This document shows positions 48,325 through 59,590 of a stretch of 64,000 nt of DNA, piece by piece. Position numbers and translations under genes: made by a program. The notes below the pieces were generated by a model. That model did not search any database. It worked only from the letters and a program-made list of their open reading frames with translations, and was not told where the DNA came from. This DNA comes from Grifola frondosa. Lineage: Eukaryota; Basidiomycota; Agaricomycetes; Polyporales; Grifolaceae. The stretch covers positions 186,001-250,000 of the forward strand of contig LUGG01000013.1 in the NCBI GenBank assembly GCA_001683735.1, read 5' to 3'. Every line of letters begins with the position of its first letter. The stretch's first letter is position 1.

Positions 48325-49611
48325 ATGTGCTTGGTTTGGCGGATGGATATGTACTCTGGACGCCTTTGTTGAGAGGCGACGAAGCTTGGTGTTCAGTGTG
48401 CAGCCAGCGTTCGGGATGATGTCCAAGGGCATACCGAGCCGGCAATTCACAGCTTTAAGATCGTGTCGATTTCGCGAGTCTTTCAAGTCTATTCCCTAAT
48501 TTTAACGGCAATGACGACTTGAATCCGTCGGTGGCGCGTTTCCGGCTCTTGGCGGACGCGCTTGTCCACGTCGAAAAAGGAAGATGATCTACATGGCGCA
48601 TCTCGCGAGCATACGGGATTGTCGCTCGGACTCTAGCCTGATCTCTGACAGATTTCCGCAACCTGCTCGGATAATCCAAGGAGGACCTGTTCGAGTTTCT
48701 GGTCTCGAGAGCCACACACGACTCCATCAAGGAAGCTGCCGTATTCCGGCGAGCGGCATAATCAGCGAGAAGCGGATGCTATCCACATGACTTGAGAGGA
48801 CTCAGAGGCAAAAAGATCACTAGGCAGACGGATATAAGGAGGACCAATGGCCAAGGGAAATTTGCCAGATTATGCGGCATATGCGCGATAAATCCGTTTG
48901 TTGTTATATCTAAATCCGCAATCGGATATATGGAGAAAGAGCATGATCAGATGTATGCGTTATAAATGAGCTATCGACGAACGACCGGCGCATTTCTCAC
49001 CTGTAACTGTTTGAGTACCTCCTTGTGGTTACAGCGATAAGACATCAGGCCAGCTGTGGGCTTCAGCAAAGCAGCGCTTAGTAGTCTGAGCGCGTAGATC
49101 GGGTTCCCAGCGCAGAGATCGCAACCCGATCACGACCCTGACTTTACACCTTCTATCACCATCACGGTAGAGCGATAGGTGCCCGAGATATCCTCGGTAC
49201 GGCACCTCGCATAGATCCCTTCGGAAAAAACATTAGACCACAACGTGCGCACAAATAGAAGGATGGACCGAACCAGATACCAATGCGTCAAGCCCCGCCG
49301 GAATTTCATTGTAAGGCTCTTCTCGAGCATTTAGATGCGCAGTCAGCCTACGATCGACCCGACCATGCTGCAATTGTGATGATACCAGTCACGAACATTG
49401 TCAGCAAAGAAATAGCGAATGAGAAAAGAATTAATGAGGTTGCACGCACTCGGCGAGCTGGTCAACATAATGAGCGCCGACTTGACGCTTGGGAATTATC
49501 CGCTTTGATTGAATGTCACGATGTGGAGGAGCTGGTATCAAATAGCACTTTCATTGTAGATCCTAACAGCGTGAACTGTATGCAATCGTAGCCACAAGCG
49601 AATGGCAAGGA
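48325..49611. other. Intergenic, about 1.3 kb
   Basis: Between the SDR remnant and the SDR gene. Open frames (for example plus strand 49283-49591) have no recognised motifs. No repeat or RNA seen. Confidence 0.45.
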
Positions 49612-50663
49612 TCACAGGAATCCCTTGATCTCATTGTCCAGATATTCCCTCAAAATTTTTGCTGTTTCGGGTCCTTGGTCCTGCTGTCCGGTTCTGTCAG
49701 GCGAGCCCAGGGAAATAGATACTAATTTGACAACCAAATCAACACTGAGGTCACGAAAGAGACAATATAACGCACTTTGCCATTGAATGAGGCAGATCCC
49801 GGTGGCTGTTGCAGCATATAACTGCGAAATTACCCCATAGGGTGGGGGTATAGGACATGGCTCTCTAGAGGACAGAGTTGCAAAGTCAGGATGTGACCGG
49901 CGATGATCAGAGGCACTTTTACCAAGATGGCATTCATCACCGAAGGTGTGATCTGTACAAGTCGCTCTCAATGTTCCCTGGATCAAGTGCAATAGACACT
50001 ACCCATCTTTCTCGCACTCCTTTGCCATCTGATTGCTCAGCATGACTTCGGCCAACTTGCTTTGAGCATACCGCTGGAATCTGCCTATCGGTTTAAGCTC
50101 CCCGCGACGCGTCTTTCAAAGCTCATATTGATTGTGCCGCTGAGCCGATAATGGGCTGAGGATGATACCAGACTATGCGAAGGGATTCGAAGGCGAAGTA
50201 GCAGCAACCAGGTAGGGTAGAGAACTTAGGAAGAAGTAGTGCCCGATGACGTTCACGCCGAACTGCATGTCATAACCCTGCGCAGTGAGCTGGTTTCCCG
50301 GCGCATCATGACACCTGCATTGAGGATCAGCCCATGCAGACTGGACTCGCGGCTGGCCAAGCCACGACCCCGCGCTGTCAGAGAACGTAAATCTGATAGT
50401 CATCTGAACCACACCTGTTGAACTCTTCTGCAGACTTCTTGACCACGCTCAGATCTCCTAGATCGAGAGGAAGGAAGTGAGCAGACTCCCAGTTTCGCGT
50501 TCCAGTTCTCTGATCGCTTCGTCTTTTTGCTCCCGGGACGCGCTGCGAGATACACTTTTGCATTCTTGCTCAGTAGCCCTTGCAGGTCCCTTCCCTATCC
50601 CTGAGTTTCCCCAGTGACCACGAAGACTTTGCCTGAGAGGTCAGGAATGTCCGCTGCTTCCAT
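49612..50663 (-). CDS. Short-chain dehydrogenase/reductase, frame broken
   Basis: NAD(P)-dependent oxidoreductase of the WWOX/retinol-dehydrogenase-like SDR group in fungi; substrate unknown. Parts in order on the minus strand: MEAADIPDLSGKVFVVTG (ATG at 50663), the cofactor glycine motif split by a frame break, LLSKNAKVYLAARPGSKK and HFLPLDLGDLSVVKKSAEEF. Then come ESSLHGLILNAGVMM, the AQGYDMQFGVNVIGHYFFLS segment, RFQRYAQSKLAEVMLSNQ with the catalytic Tyr and Lys, VVSIALDPGNIESDL and AKILREYLDNEIKGFL (stop 49612). The protein is complete in content and order. At least seven single-base deficits break the frame, at runs near 50611, 50579, 50524, 50489, 50293, 50003 and 49670. All are homopolymers one base short, so sequence error is likelier than decay. 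Confidence 0.7.
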
Positions 50664-52859
50664 GTTGGTTTGGCGGGAATGCTGCTGACGAACCGTGGAA
50701 GCCACATGAGATGAGAGTGGGAAAGAGATGGCACAGCTCGCAAGCATTAACGCGCCGCACGGTTATCACAATCCATAGCTACCGAGTACCTGATCGGCGG
50801 CTGCGGTTTGCTCTTGAACAAGGATTGCGCAGCGTTGACCTAGACGGTCTCCGGCGCATGTCAAACTTTCTCCAAATTATTTCGAACCGTGTGAGACTGT
50901 GGATGAGATAAAACTTCCAACTGCGGGGCAAAATGCACTTCGCAAAAATGCCACATATGCGATTGGCGTTCCACTCGTACGTACACATCGATATTGTACG
51001 GTTTTTCCAGCTCTATCTTTCTGAAACTCACTGCCTGCACCTGGGCTCAGAATCTCGATGAAGATGAACAAAAACAAGTTCCCATGAACGAAGATGCATC
51101 AACAAGATACCCGAATGGCTGTCGGCATCGCTCAGCTCAGAATACTGGCAATGGAATAAGTTTGTTCACGAGCAGTGCCGCTCATGCCGGGTATGTAGCT
51201 ATGAGCAGATAGTTCGAAGGGAAAGTCTGTGAGAGGCGCAGCAGGATTCACTCCATGGTCAAAACTTCTCCAGCGATAGTTGCTCGTCGACGGCCCAAAA
51301 CATCCGACATTGATAGCCGATATCGGCTAGACAGACGGCGCCTGTACATCCTCCTGGAGCTAGTCGTATGACTGCTCACCGTATCGGCAAGGAAGCTCTC
51401 TCTTTGACCAACCGCGTCGTCGAGTCCCACGAGCAGCACCTTAGCCGAGTGACATCAAGGCATGGCTTACCTTGTTTCAGTGATTTCGGCCTTTGTGTGG
51501 ATGAGCAAGGATCTCGATGCTCCGCAAAGGTGAACGGCTAGCTCATCCTCGAAAAGGTCCACATACTATAGGACGACGACGGGCTGGTAGTAAGGACGGA
51601 TCGCTTCCACAACCGGTCTGATCACTTGACTCGAGAGGTAGTGTGTCTGATGACCTCCGTCGTATTTAGACCACTGGTGTAAGCGAAATTGAACTTCAGA
51701 TTCATTGACAGTCAGCCAAGTTCCGGAAGACAGAAGCATCACAGGATCCTAGCCGGTGGAAGACTGCGCTGATATCGCGCCGTTCAGACGAGAAGAGAGG
51801 AGAAAGAAAGGAATTGCATGGCGAACTGGGAAGACTGTGCAAGTACCCGGCTGCCCAAACAAGGTATGCACAGGTCCGAAGTCTCGGCTATCGACGCGTG
51901 CAGTAGGTGGACACTGACTTGAACTTTCAACATGACTCAAAGGTCTCCTGTTTCTTCACCACCATGTTCTCTGCAGGCCATTCTCGCCTCTATTCACCCA
52001 AAGCTGTCGTTTCCGCGCAGCAAACTCGAAAGTCGCCAGCCTAAAGTGAGTCTTTCCGCTTCAACCCCACTGGCGCTCCTCTGTGATGTTCCAGCTTGTG
52101 AGTCTATCTGCGTAGCCAGGTGCTGCTCCACTTTTGGTCTGGGAGAACCATAAAGTTATTGGCTGTGCTCATTTGGGCAAAGCCCTGTGTATTTCAGCTC
52201 ATATGACCCTGAGACCACCCCAAAACCGTTGGAGATATACTCGCGCGCACACGCGTCCCTTAAACTCTAGCTGTGGCCATCAGCAGGGTCTCATGGTCCT
52301 TCTCTCAGTCTCGTTGCCGTTGCGCCGTAGCTTGACGTAGGCAAGGACACGACTGGAACGTTTTACTGCACGTCTTCGGGGCAACTGGGCGAACCGTCAA
52401 TTTGCATGGGCGCGAATCATGTCTTCCTCCCCTTCTTTCAATAGATAAGAGGGATGCATGCTTTCCTATCGCGCGGCAAGACTGCTCCGCCGATATTCCA
52501 TGCATGTGCAGCTGGTGCAATAGGGTGCCACATTGCGCATAGTGGGCTCTGGAAATTCTTCTGCTTGGTGATGCGGTGTTCGCGTCGAGTCAGTGGTCGA
52601 TTGGAGATCTGGCGATCTGCTTATCTTGTCCCCCTTTATCGATCACCATGATTTCAATTGGGTGGTCTGCATGAATATCAGTTTTCGCGACCCATAGCGC
52701 CGGTTGTTTTCGGTTGTTATCATGTTCTGAATGTATCTGTGTTTCTGGCTCCAGGAACTCGTCCGCCACGGCGCTCCGGCCGATTTCCTTCTTGTCCCGT
52801 GGCTCAAATGGCGCCTCCGCAAACATAAATACACGGCCACGCCTACGCAACGTCGCACA
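50664..52859. other. Gene-poor stretch, about 2.2 kb
   Basis: Divergent promoters of the SDR and aminotransferase genes plus a stretch I cannot assign. Scattered open frames (50779-50988, 51248-51439, 51749-51940, 52590-52850) show no conserved domain. Given the indel problem nearby, a real but broken gene could be hidden here. Confidence 0.35.
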
Positions 52860-54697
52860 ATGGCTTCCGCTTCTTTCTCATGCGTCTCTCGTGCAATTTG
52901 GCCAGCAACACGTTACCAAGGGACTTGGTCGTGTCATTGAGGCCGTCATCACCAAAGCGAGGGTTCCTATGTGACTTTGGGGGATGAGCGGGAGCTCCTT
53001 GACTTCACTTGCGGTATTGGTGTACCAACCTTGGTAAGTAATCAACGAACATATCTGGCTCCATAAATATGCTTGTTCTCACCGATTTCTAGGTCACTGT
53101 CATCCAAAGATTAGCAAGGCGGCTGCTGACCAATGCATGAAGCTCGTTCATGCCAGGTAAATTCCAGGCAACGAATCCAGCCGTGCAACCGCTATGTATT
53201 CACGAACATGTAATTCTCGCAGTGCAGTATTGGCTTCCACGGCCCTTACCTCGAGCTCATCGAGAAGCTACTCCCCATGATGCCTGACCCGTCTCTCGAC
53301 TCGTTCTTCTTCTGGAACTCGGGCTCTGAGGCCATTGAAGCCGCAATTAAGATGGCGAGGACTATTACTGGCCGCCAAAATATTATCAATATGCAAGGTG
53401 TGTAATTCTCTGAATCGCCGCGTATGCATTCTTTCAACCGCCGATGAGGCAGGTGCTTACCACGGAAGAACCTTTGGGGCGATGGCCGTGACAAAGAGCA
53501 AGACCATCTACAGCGAGGGGGTGCATCCTCTGATGGTTCGTCCTTTACGAAATGTTCTCAGCATCAATCGCTTACACGTGATTGGCAGCCTGGTGTGTTC
53601 ACCTTGCCGTTCCCGTACTGGCATCAGCTGTCGCTTCCCCCTTCGACCCCGAGTTCGCAAATAAGTGCCTACTGCCTTAACCAGCTCTCGCTCCTCCTGT
53701 CGCAGTCGAGTGCTCCGCGCGACACCGCCGCCATATTGATCGAGACCGTCCTTGGCGAGGGAGGCTACGTCCCCACTCCCCCGGAGTTCCTGCGGGGACT
53801 GAGGGAAATCTGCGACAAGGAAGGCATCCTTCTGATCATTGACGAGGTGCAATGCGGCTATGGAAGGACCGGTAAGAACTACGCGATCGAATACGCCGGT
53901 GTGCGCCCGGATATTTTGATCACCGCGAAGGTACGATTCGACAGGGGCTTCCGCTGAGTCGCATTTTAATATTCTTTCAGGGCCTCGCGAATGGCTTCCA
54001 CTGAGCGGTGTCATCAGCCGCAAGGAGCTCACGGACAAGTTGAAGCCCGGCTCTATGGTGAATAATTTAATTTCGCCACATGCTTCGCTTCGCTTGCCGA
54101 TGCGATCCTGACCATGAATGACTCCAGGGCGGAACCTACGCCGGAAATGCGGTAGCCTGTGCGGCTGCTGTGGCTGCTGCAGACGCCATGAAAGAGGAGA
54201 ACATCCTCGCAAACGTCAATGCCCGGTATGACGCTCATTGTCTTGATGTAGCACACCCCTAACTTAACCGACACACATACCCGCAGTTCCGAGGAACTCT
54301 TCGCCTCGCTGAATGCGCTCCGCTCTAATCCCAAGATCGCGCCCACCATCCTCGACGTTCGCGGAAAGGGTCTGATGGTTGGCGTCGAATTCGCCTCGCC
54401 GACAGGGACGGGCCCTTACGACCCTTTCGCTAACCCCGCTGTGCCCGCGAAGCTGGCGACCGCATTGCGAAGAAGTGCATCGAGAAAGGCCTTCTCATCC
54501 TCACGACGAGCGTGTACGAGGTCATTCGGTTTATTCCTCCCTTGAATATTTCCAAGGAGGATCTGGCGAAGGGAACGAAGATCTTCGCGAAGGCTGTTGA
54601 GGAGGTCATTCGTGAGGATGAAGGTACGATGAAACAAAATGCAAACAATGGACCGTCCATCATGTATCCTGCTGTGAATGTACAATTGATATGGTAG
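52860..54697 (+). CDS. 4-aminobutyrate aminotransferase (class III), frame broken
   Basis: PLP enzyme that transfers the amino group of GABA to 2-oxoglutarate. Segments in order: FGQQHVTKGLGRVIEAVITK, ELLDFTCGIGV, GHCHPKISKAAADQC and SLDSFFFWNSGSEAIEAAIK, then NIINMQGAYHGRTFGAMAVT and PGVFTLPFPYWHQLSLPPST. AAILIETVLGEGGYVPTPPE, GILLIIDEVQCGYGRTGK and ILITAKGLANGF follow; the last carries the PLP-binding Lys at an exon end. GGTYAGNAVACAAAVAAADA and VYEVIRFIPPLNISKEDLAK end the protein. Catalytic Asp (DEVQ) and Lys are both present. At least five single-base deficits at short runs break the frame, near 52957, 53024, 53154, 53998 and 54460, with probably two more near the N-terminus. Restoring one base at each gives full-length family order. 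I treat it as a likely functional gene with sequence errors. Confidence 0.78.
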
Positions 54698-55061
54698 CAC
54701 AACTTACCCCTGATGGATAAGCGTAACAAGGACCGATAAGGACCAATAATTTTGAGCGTATATATGATTTTTAAAGGCAGGTTGTTACCTGCAGCATTAG
54801 TTAGTAGACGAGTAGCGCCCATTTCTGAGGCTTTGGCCCGCCGAGGCCACGATAAAACGACAAAGGCGCATGTCCCGGCGTTGCGGTGGTCATCGTATTC
54901 TTAGGCCTTTGGCGCTGGGCACCATCTTCCTCCTCCAGGCCACCGTTTCCCACCGCCAGCTTCCTTCTGCCACGGTGTTCCTGGGCTTGCAACACGGCAC
55001 GGCTGACTTACGACTTTGACGTCGAACGACTCGCACGACCCTCCCACCACGCCGCCGCACC
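54698..55061. other. Intergenic, 364 bp
   Basis: 3' flank of the aminotransferase and promoter of the RING ligase. No gene recognised. The sequence just before the ATG at 55062 is C-rich with no clear TATA box. Confidence 0.5.
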
Positions 55062-57233
55062 ATGGCCGACCCGCCACACTCCATCCACACTCTAGCGCGG
55101 TATCTCATCTCACTATGTGTGCTGCTGCTCGTCGCCGGCACGCGGGTGCGGGCGTACATCCCTGCGGTGCCGACGAACGACACTGCCCTCGCGGAGCAGG
55201 GGGGGCTGAACATCACGGATGCGTCGAAGCTCAACCTCCAGTGGTTCCAGATGGGCTTCAACTCGGAGAACGTGTCCTACCAGCTCGTCGGCGCCGCCAG
55301 CACAGGCGTAAATAAGGTGCGTTGCCCCTTGCCTCACCGCGGAGGCGGGCTGATGGATCGACATGCTAGGGAGCGCTGGTCCACTTCTCGGAGGAGAAGC
55401 TAACGAACGATACTAGTAAGTTCGCATCTGCGTTGCGGGTGGTTAATCGTATGAAATTTGTGCTGCTACTGAACCCTGATCATTTGCTGGGCCCGTTGGT
55501 GGTAATGTATGTCTTTAGCTATCACACCATGGATCGCCCTGATAGCGTGCGACGCCAATGCGACGGATGCTTCGATGGAGGACGACATCTTCACTCTGGC
55601 GTGGGATAGAGGTGCCGTGGCTGCTGTATGTCTCTGGTTCCATGTCCAAATAACACATCTTGACCCTATCACTGTGGATCGGTGCAGCTGTTGTTCTCCC
55701 AATACTCCAGCGCCTGCATCATCAATGCGAACTATGCAAATCCTGCGAATTTCAACCAGTTGATGGACATCTTCTCTACACAGTCCCTCGCAAATGCGAA
55801 GTACGCTTTCTCGATCCTCTTCCCCGTTTTGTTCTCAGCATTCCATTGATCACACAGCCTGATCGAGAGGTCGTTCGCCCTGCTGAATGCCACAACATAC
55901 TCAGTCTATGACCCCAAACTGTTGAACGACTCCTTTGCACAGATCAACACTACCATCACGAACGGCACGGTGCGTGCCCCGGGGTACCTTTTCGCTACCC
56001 TCATTGCGTACAATGCGACGGACTCTATCACACCTGATACCGGCACGGTCAGCTCGACGGCTGGCACGGGCGGAGGCAGTAATGGCACAGGTGGCCCCAA
56101 CACGAGCTTGGCAATGTACTCATATATCCTTTTACCCTCGAACAGACATTAAATTTGTTCATCGTGACAGGATCATTCTGTATGCAATCACAGGCTGCGT
56201 GTCTGCGCTCTTCTGTGTGGTCATCGTTTCAGGCGTATGTCACAATCCTCTCTTATGTGGTGCTTTATTTAAACCTCCCACATTCGTTCTCTTAGGCCAT
56301 CCGAGCAATCCGACACCCTGAGCGTTATGGCCCGCGTTCCGGCGACGTCGTCTTTGGCGGCCCTCCAGGATCAGGGTTCGGTGCTGCGCAGAGTCGCGCG
56401 CGGGGTCTGACACGTGCAATCCTGGACACATTCCCTGTGGTTAAGTTCGGAAGAAATGAAGCTGCTCCCGCAGACCCTGCGAGGCCGAAAGACCTCGAAC
56501 ACGGTATAACGGAGACGAGGACAAATGATAGTCTCGCTACAGACCGCACAGGGGAAGCGAATATGGAGCTGAAGAGTTGGGAAGAGGTGCATTACTCCTC
56601 ACGTGAGGCTGTGCCTGGTCTTGAGGCTGCTGCGTACTCCCAGCTTGAGCGAGAGAGTGAGGAGATCGAGGAGGTGGAGGCAGAGTCTCCACGGGCAAGC
56701 TCGTCAGCATCCGTGCCGCCTGTGGTGATTCCTCGATCGAGGCGGCCCGTTGCGGGTCGCCTTCAGGTACCCTCGAGTGGAGACCGAGATATCGTGCCGG
56801 ATGCGATCGGCCGGGAGACGTGTCCAATCTGCATCGTCGACTTCGAGGAGGGCGACGACCTGCGCGTGCTGCCATGCGAAGGCCATCACCGGTTCCACCA
56901 AGAGTGCGTGGACCAGTGGCTGCTGGAGTTGTCCAGCAGCTGTCCGCTCTGTCGGCAGGGTGAGTCCCGTTTTGGCTATTGTAGCCGGCTCTGTACTGAA
57001 TGGGCTGTACGGCAGACTTCCAAGCGTTGCAGACGATGATGGCCGGAGACTCAAGTGATCATCTGGAGCCTCCCCACATGCCAGAGGCTGCCGCGCGGCC
57101 ACTATCATCCGCAGCGGCCCGGTTTTCACGATATCTACGGTTTGCAAGGCGGAGGCATGGTGGCCGGGAGGGCCCACATGGATACGACCCGACGAACCCG
57201 CCGATGCCCGTCGCGGCAGAGACTACCCTGTGA
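55062..57233 (+). CDS. PA-TM-RING E3 ubiquitin ligase (Goliath/RNF13-like)
   Basis: Membrane-anchored ubiquitin ligase of endosomes or the vacuole. The signal peptide is YLISLCVLLLVAGTRVRAYI. The luminal protease-associated part includes VSYQLVGAASTG, WIALIACDANATDASMEDDI and AVAALLFSQYSSACIINANY, then LIERSFALLNATTYSVYDPK and TVRAPGYLFATLIAYNATDS. A Gly/Ser linker precedes one membrane helix, IILYAITGCVSALFCVVIVS. The cytoplasmic part has an acidic spacer and then a RING-H2 finger, CPICIVDFEEGDDLRVLPCE, followed by GHHRFHQECVDQWLLELSSS and CPLCR; all eight ligands are present. The tail is Arg-rich and ends PVAAETTL (TGA 57231-57233). Exons join in phase. Start ATG 55062. Confidence 0.93.
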
Positions 57234-57660
57234 TTGATTTATGTATTGTGTACTCCTCCTATTCGTCTCGGTTTTCGTTCTATTCTTCTTGGTTTGTTGT
57301 ACGATTTATCATTCATAGCACACAGTACCCACACCATGCACATATCGGACACTGTTGTTGTATTATTTCATTTGTTGTATGATAAGTAATGCATTACTAT
57401 TCTCTAGCCAGCAACATTATTTATTTGTGTTGACGACCCGCGACACGCCCGCCCACGCGGCACTTCTCCCCCACGTCACATCCGAAATGGGAAGGAGAAC
57501 TCCCCAAAAAAGAAGGTTCTGTGGGTCAAGTGGGTCAGGTGATCGGGACGGGATGACGCGCCCGACACGAATGACGCTCGCAGATGGCGCACCTCGTCAT
57601 CTGTCGGGACTTCTATGGCGCGGGCAGTCCTCCACCACCAAAATGGGATGTTCGAAAAGG
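57234..57660. other. Intergenic, 427 bp
   Basis: 3' flank of the RING gene and promoter of the first HSP9/12 gene. AT-rich up to about 57430, then GC-rich. No gene recognised. Confidence 0.5.
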
Positions 57661-57667
57661 TATATAA
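57661..57667 (+). promoter_or_regulatory. TATA box of the first HSP9/12 gene
   Basis: TATATAA sits 93 bp upstream of the start codon at 57754. The second copy has the same element at 58928, 99 bp upstream of its start, which supports function. Confidence 0.6.
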
Positions 57668-57753
57668 CTTAGGGCACAGTGGGTTCTGAGCCTCATTCAA
57701 ATTCCGTACCCAACTTGACTCGCACTCCTACCATCTTATTACATTTGTTCATC

Positions 57754-58174
57754 ATGTCCGACACTGGCAGACAATCTTTCACTGACAAGGCTGGTTCTGC
57801 GCTCAAGGTTCGTGGTGACCTGCAGATTGTCAATGTCGCACGTAGTGATCGTAATGTATCTTTACAGCCCGATTCCGAGAAGTCCACCACTGAGCATGTG
57901 GGTGACAAGTTCAAGGGCACCAGCGATTCTATTGCTTCTACCTTGCAGCCTCAGGTCAGTTTCACGGTGAAAGTGGGTATGATTGAGAACTCATGTATAG
58001 TTCTATAGGGCCAGAAGTCCACCTCCAGCAGGCGGGCGATGCTTTCAGCGGCAACTCCAATGAGAATGAGGTTGGTATTTTAAATTTCAACGCCATTTTA
58101 AATGCTAATCGGGGTGTTTCTAGCCGTCGATGATGGAGAAGGCGAAGAATGCTGTTGGTCTTGGTGAAACGTAG
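57754..58174 (+). CDS. HSP12: HSP9/HSP12-family stress protein, copy 1
   Basis: Small, very hydrophilic stress protein that protects membranes under heat, osmotic or starvation stress. Parts: MSDTGRQSFTDKAGSALK, then after an intron PDSEKSTTEHVGDKFKGTSD, SIASTLQPQ, then a third exon and finally MMEKAKNAVGLGET (TAG 58172-58174). Three introns interrupt it at positions shared with copy 2. In the third exon the frame reads through STSSRRAM; one extra C at 58025-58026 restores STSQQAGDAFSGNSNENE, matching copy 2 and the family. So one base seems to be missing there. About 90 residues when restored, normal for the family. Confidence 0.88.
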
Positions 58175-58927
58175 TAGCATCTTTCATTATTGTATCAATA
58201 TCATATCATGTACCAATATCTTTCTGTCCTTGAAACATGATTGGACTATATATATACTTTCGCAGTATTACCAGTATCGAAAATGAGGGAGATATCGAAA
58301 TTTATTTACTCTCTCTTGCCGCAGTACGCACAGGCTGTTTGTAGCCGGGAGAAAAACGCGACAAATGATGCCTGGTGCCCACCGCGGCCCGAAATTTGGA
58401 AATAGATTGCACAGGTTCACTAATGTGTGAGGGAGGGAAGGACGGTAATGTAAACACAGTAGAATAGGCGAAACAAAATCGGACAATTAGTGAGATCGAG
58501 GCGTTTAGCGGGCGAGAGACGATGAGAAATCGCTTACCTAGCGAAGGAAGGTCGAGAGTGAGCAACGGCCCCTTTCTTGCCCTTGCTTGCCAGGTAAGGG
58601 GCCCTTAGCCTCACTTTGCTCGGAGGCGGACAGAGCCTGGAGAATATATGGCAGCACGTCACGTTGTGCTGCAGACCCACAGTGAGACGGCGGAGTGCTC
58701 GATTAGACTCGAATAAACTTTGATATTTTGGACACGATTAATTCATGAATTATCACTGATTGATTATAAGAGATGAGTAAGCATTGGCCTGTGATATTAT
58801 TCGTCGAGCGGACTGAAGCACCGAGTGTCAGTCCGCAAAAGGAAGGAGAGCTGCCAACTTTGGCGATCCAAGAACGAATCGAAGCCGCTTCTGTTTTCGA
58901 TGTCACCCAGTACCTTCACATCCACCA
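58175..58927. other. Intergenic, 753 bp, between tandem HSP9/12 copies
   Basis: No gene recognised. TATATATAC at about 58248-58256 lies downstream of copy 1 and is part of its AT-rich 3' flank. Confidence 0.5.
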
Positions 58928-58934
58928 TATATAA
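58928..58934 (+). promoter_or_regulatory. TATA box of the second HSP9/12 gene
   Basis: TATATAA 99 bp upstream of the ATG at 59027, followed by GGCGGG. Spacing matches copy 1. Confidence 0.6.
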
Positions 58935-59026
58935 GGCGGGTCGAGTGAGCAGAACGATAACAAACCCCCATCTTCTCTACCACTACTTGCATCACTTTTT
59001 CAACCCAATCCTTATCATTAATTACA

Positions 59027-59437
59027 ATGGCTGACGCTGGCAGACAATCCTTCACCGACAAGATGTCCTCCTCCATGAAGGTTCGCTCGCCGTCACCATC
59101 CCTCGACGATCTCATGACTGACTATATGCTCCTACAGCCCGACACCCAGAAGTCGATGACCGAGTCCATGGGCGACAAGATGAAGGGGATGGGCGACAGC
59201 GTGGGTCCACCCTCCAGCCTGAGGCAGGTCGTTTCTGCTCGTCGTTCGCGGGGAAAAGCTGACGTGCATTGCAGAGCCAGAAGTCCACCACCCAGCAGGT
59301 TGGTGATTCGATGAGCGGCAACTCGAACGAGAACCAGGTGCGTTGCCCGTCGTCCGAGTTTAATGGCTCTTCTCATGCGCACACAGGACTCGATGATGAA
59401 CAAGATGAAGAACGCTGTCGGCATGGGCGACAACTAG
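59027..59437 (+). CDS. HSP12: HSP9/HSP12-family stress protein, copy 2
   Basis: Paralog of the preceding gene on the same strand, with the same role. Parts: MADAGRQSFTDKMSSSMK, PDTQKSMTESMGDKMKGMGD and, after the second intron, SQKSTTQQVGDSMSGNSNEN. The last exon is DSMMNKMKNAVGMGDN (TAG 59435-59437). It is richer in Met than copy 1. The frame breaks at GGG 59203-59205; one extra base restores SVGSTLQPE. The second intron then starts with GCAGGT rather than GT if it is placed in the same phase-0 position as in copy 1, a possible GC-AG intron. About 85 residues when restored. Confidence 0.88.
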
Positions 59438-59590
59438 TCTTCCAGCTGTTTAGCACACTGTATCGCTATAGATTCAAGTTGTAGCGCACTGTTGTAATTG
59501 TAATTCAATCACAGATATGTGTATATGAGCCCAAATAGCGCATATAGCCACCGCCAGTCGAGTTCATGAAACCAGTGGCTGAGGATGACA

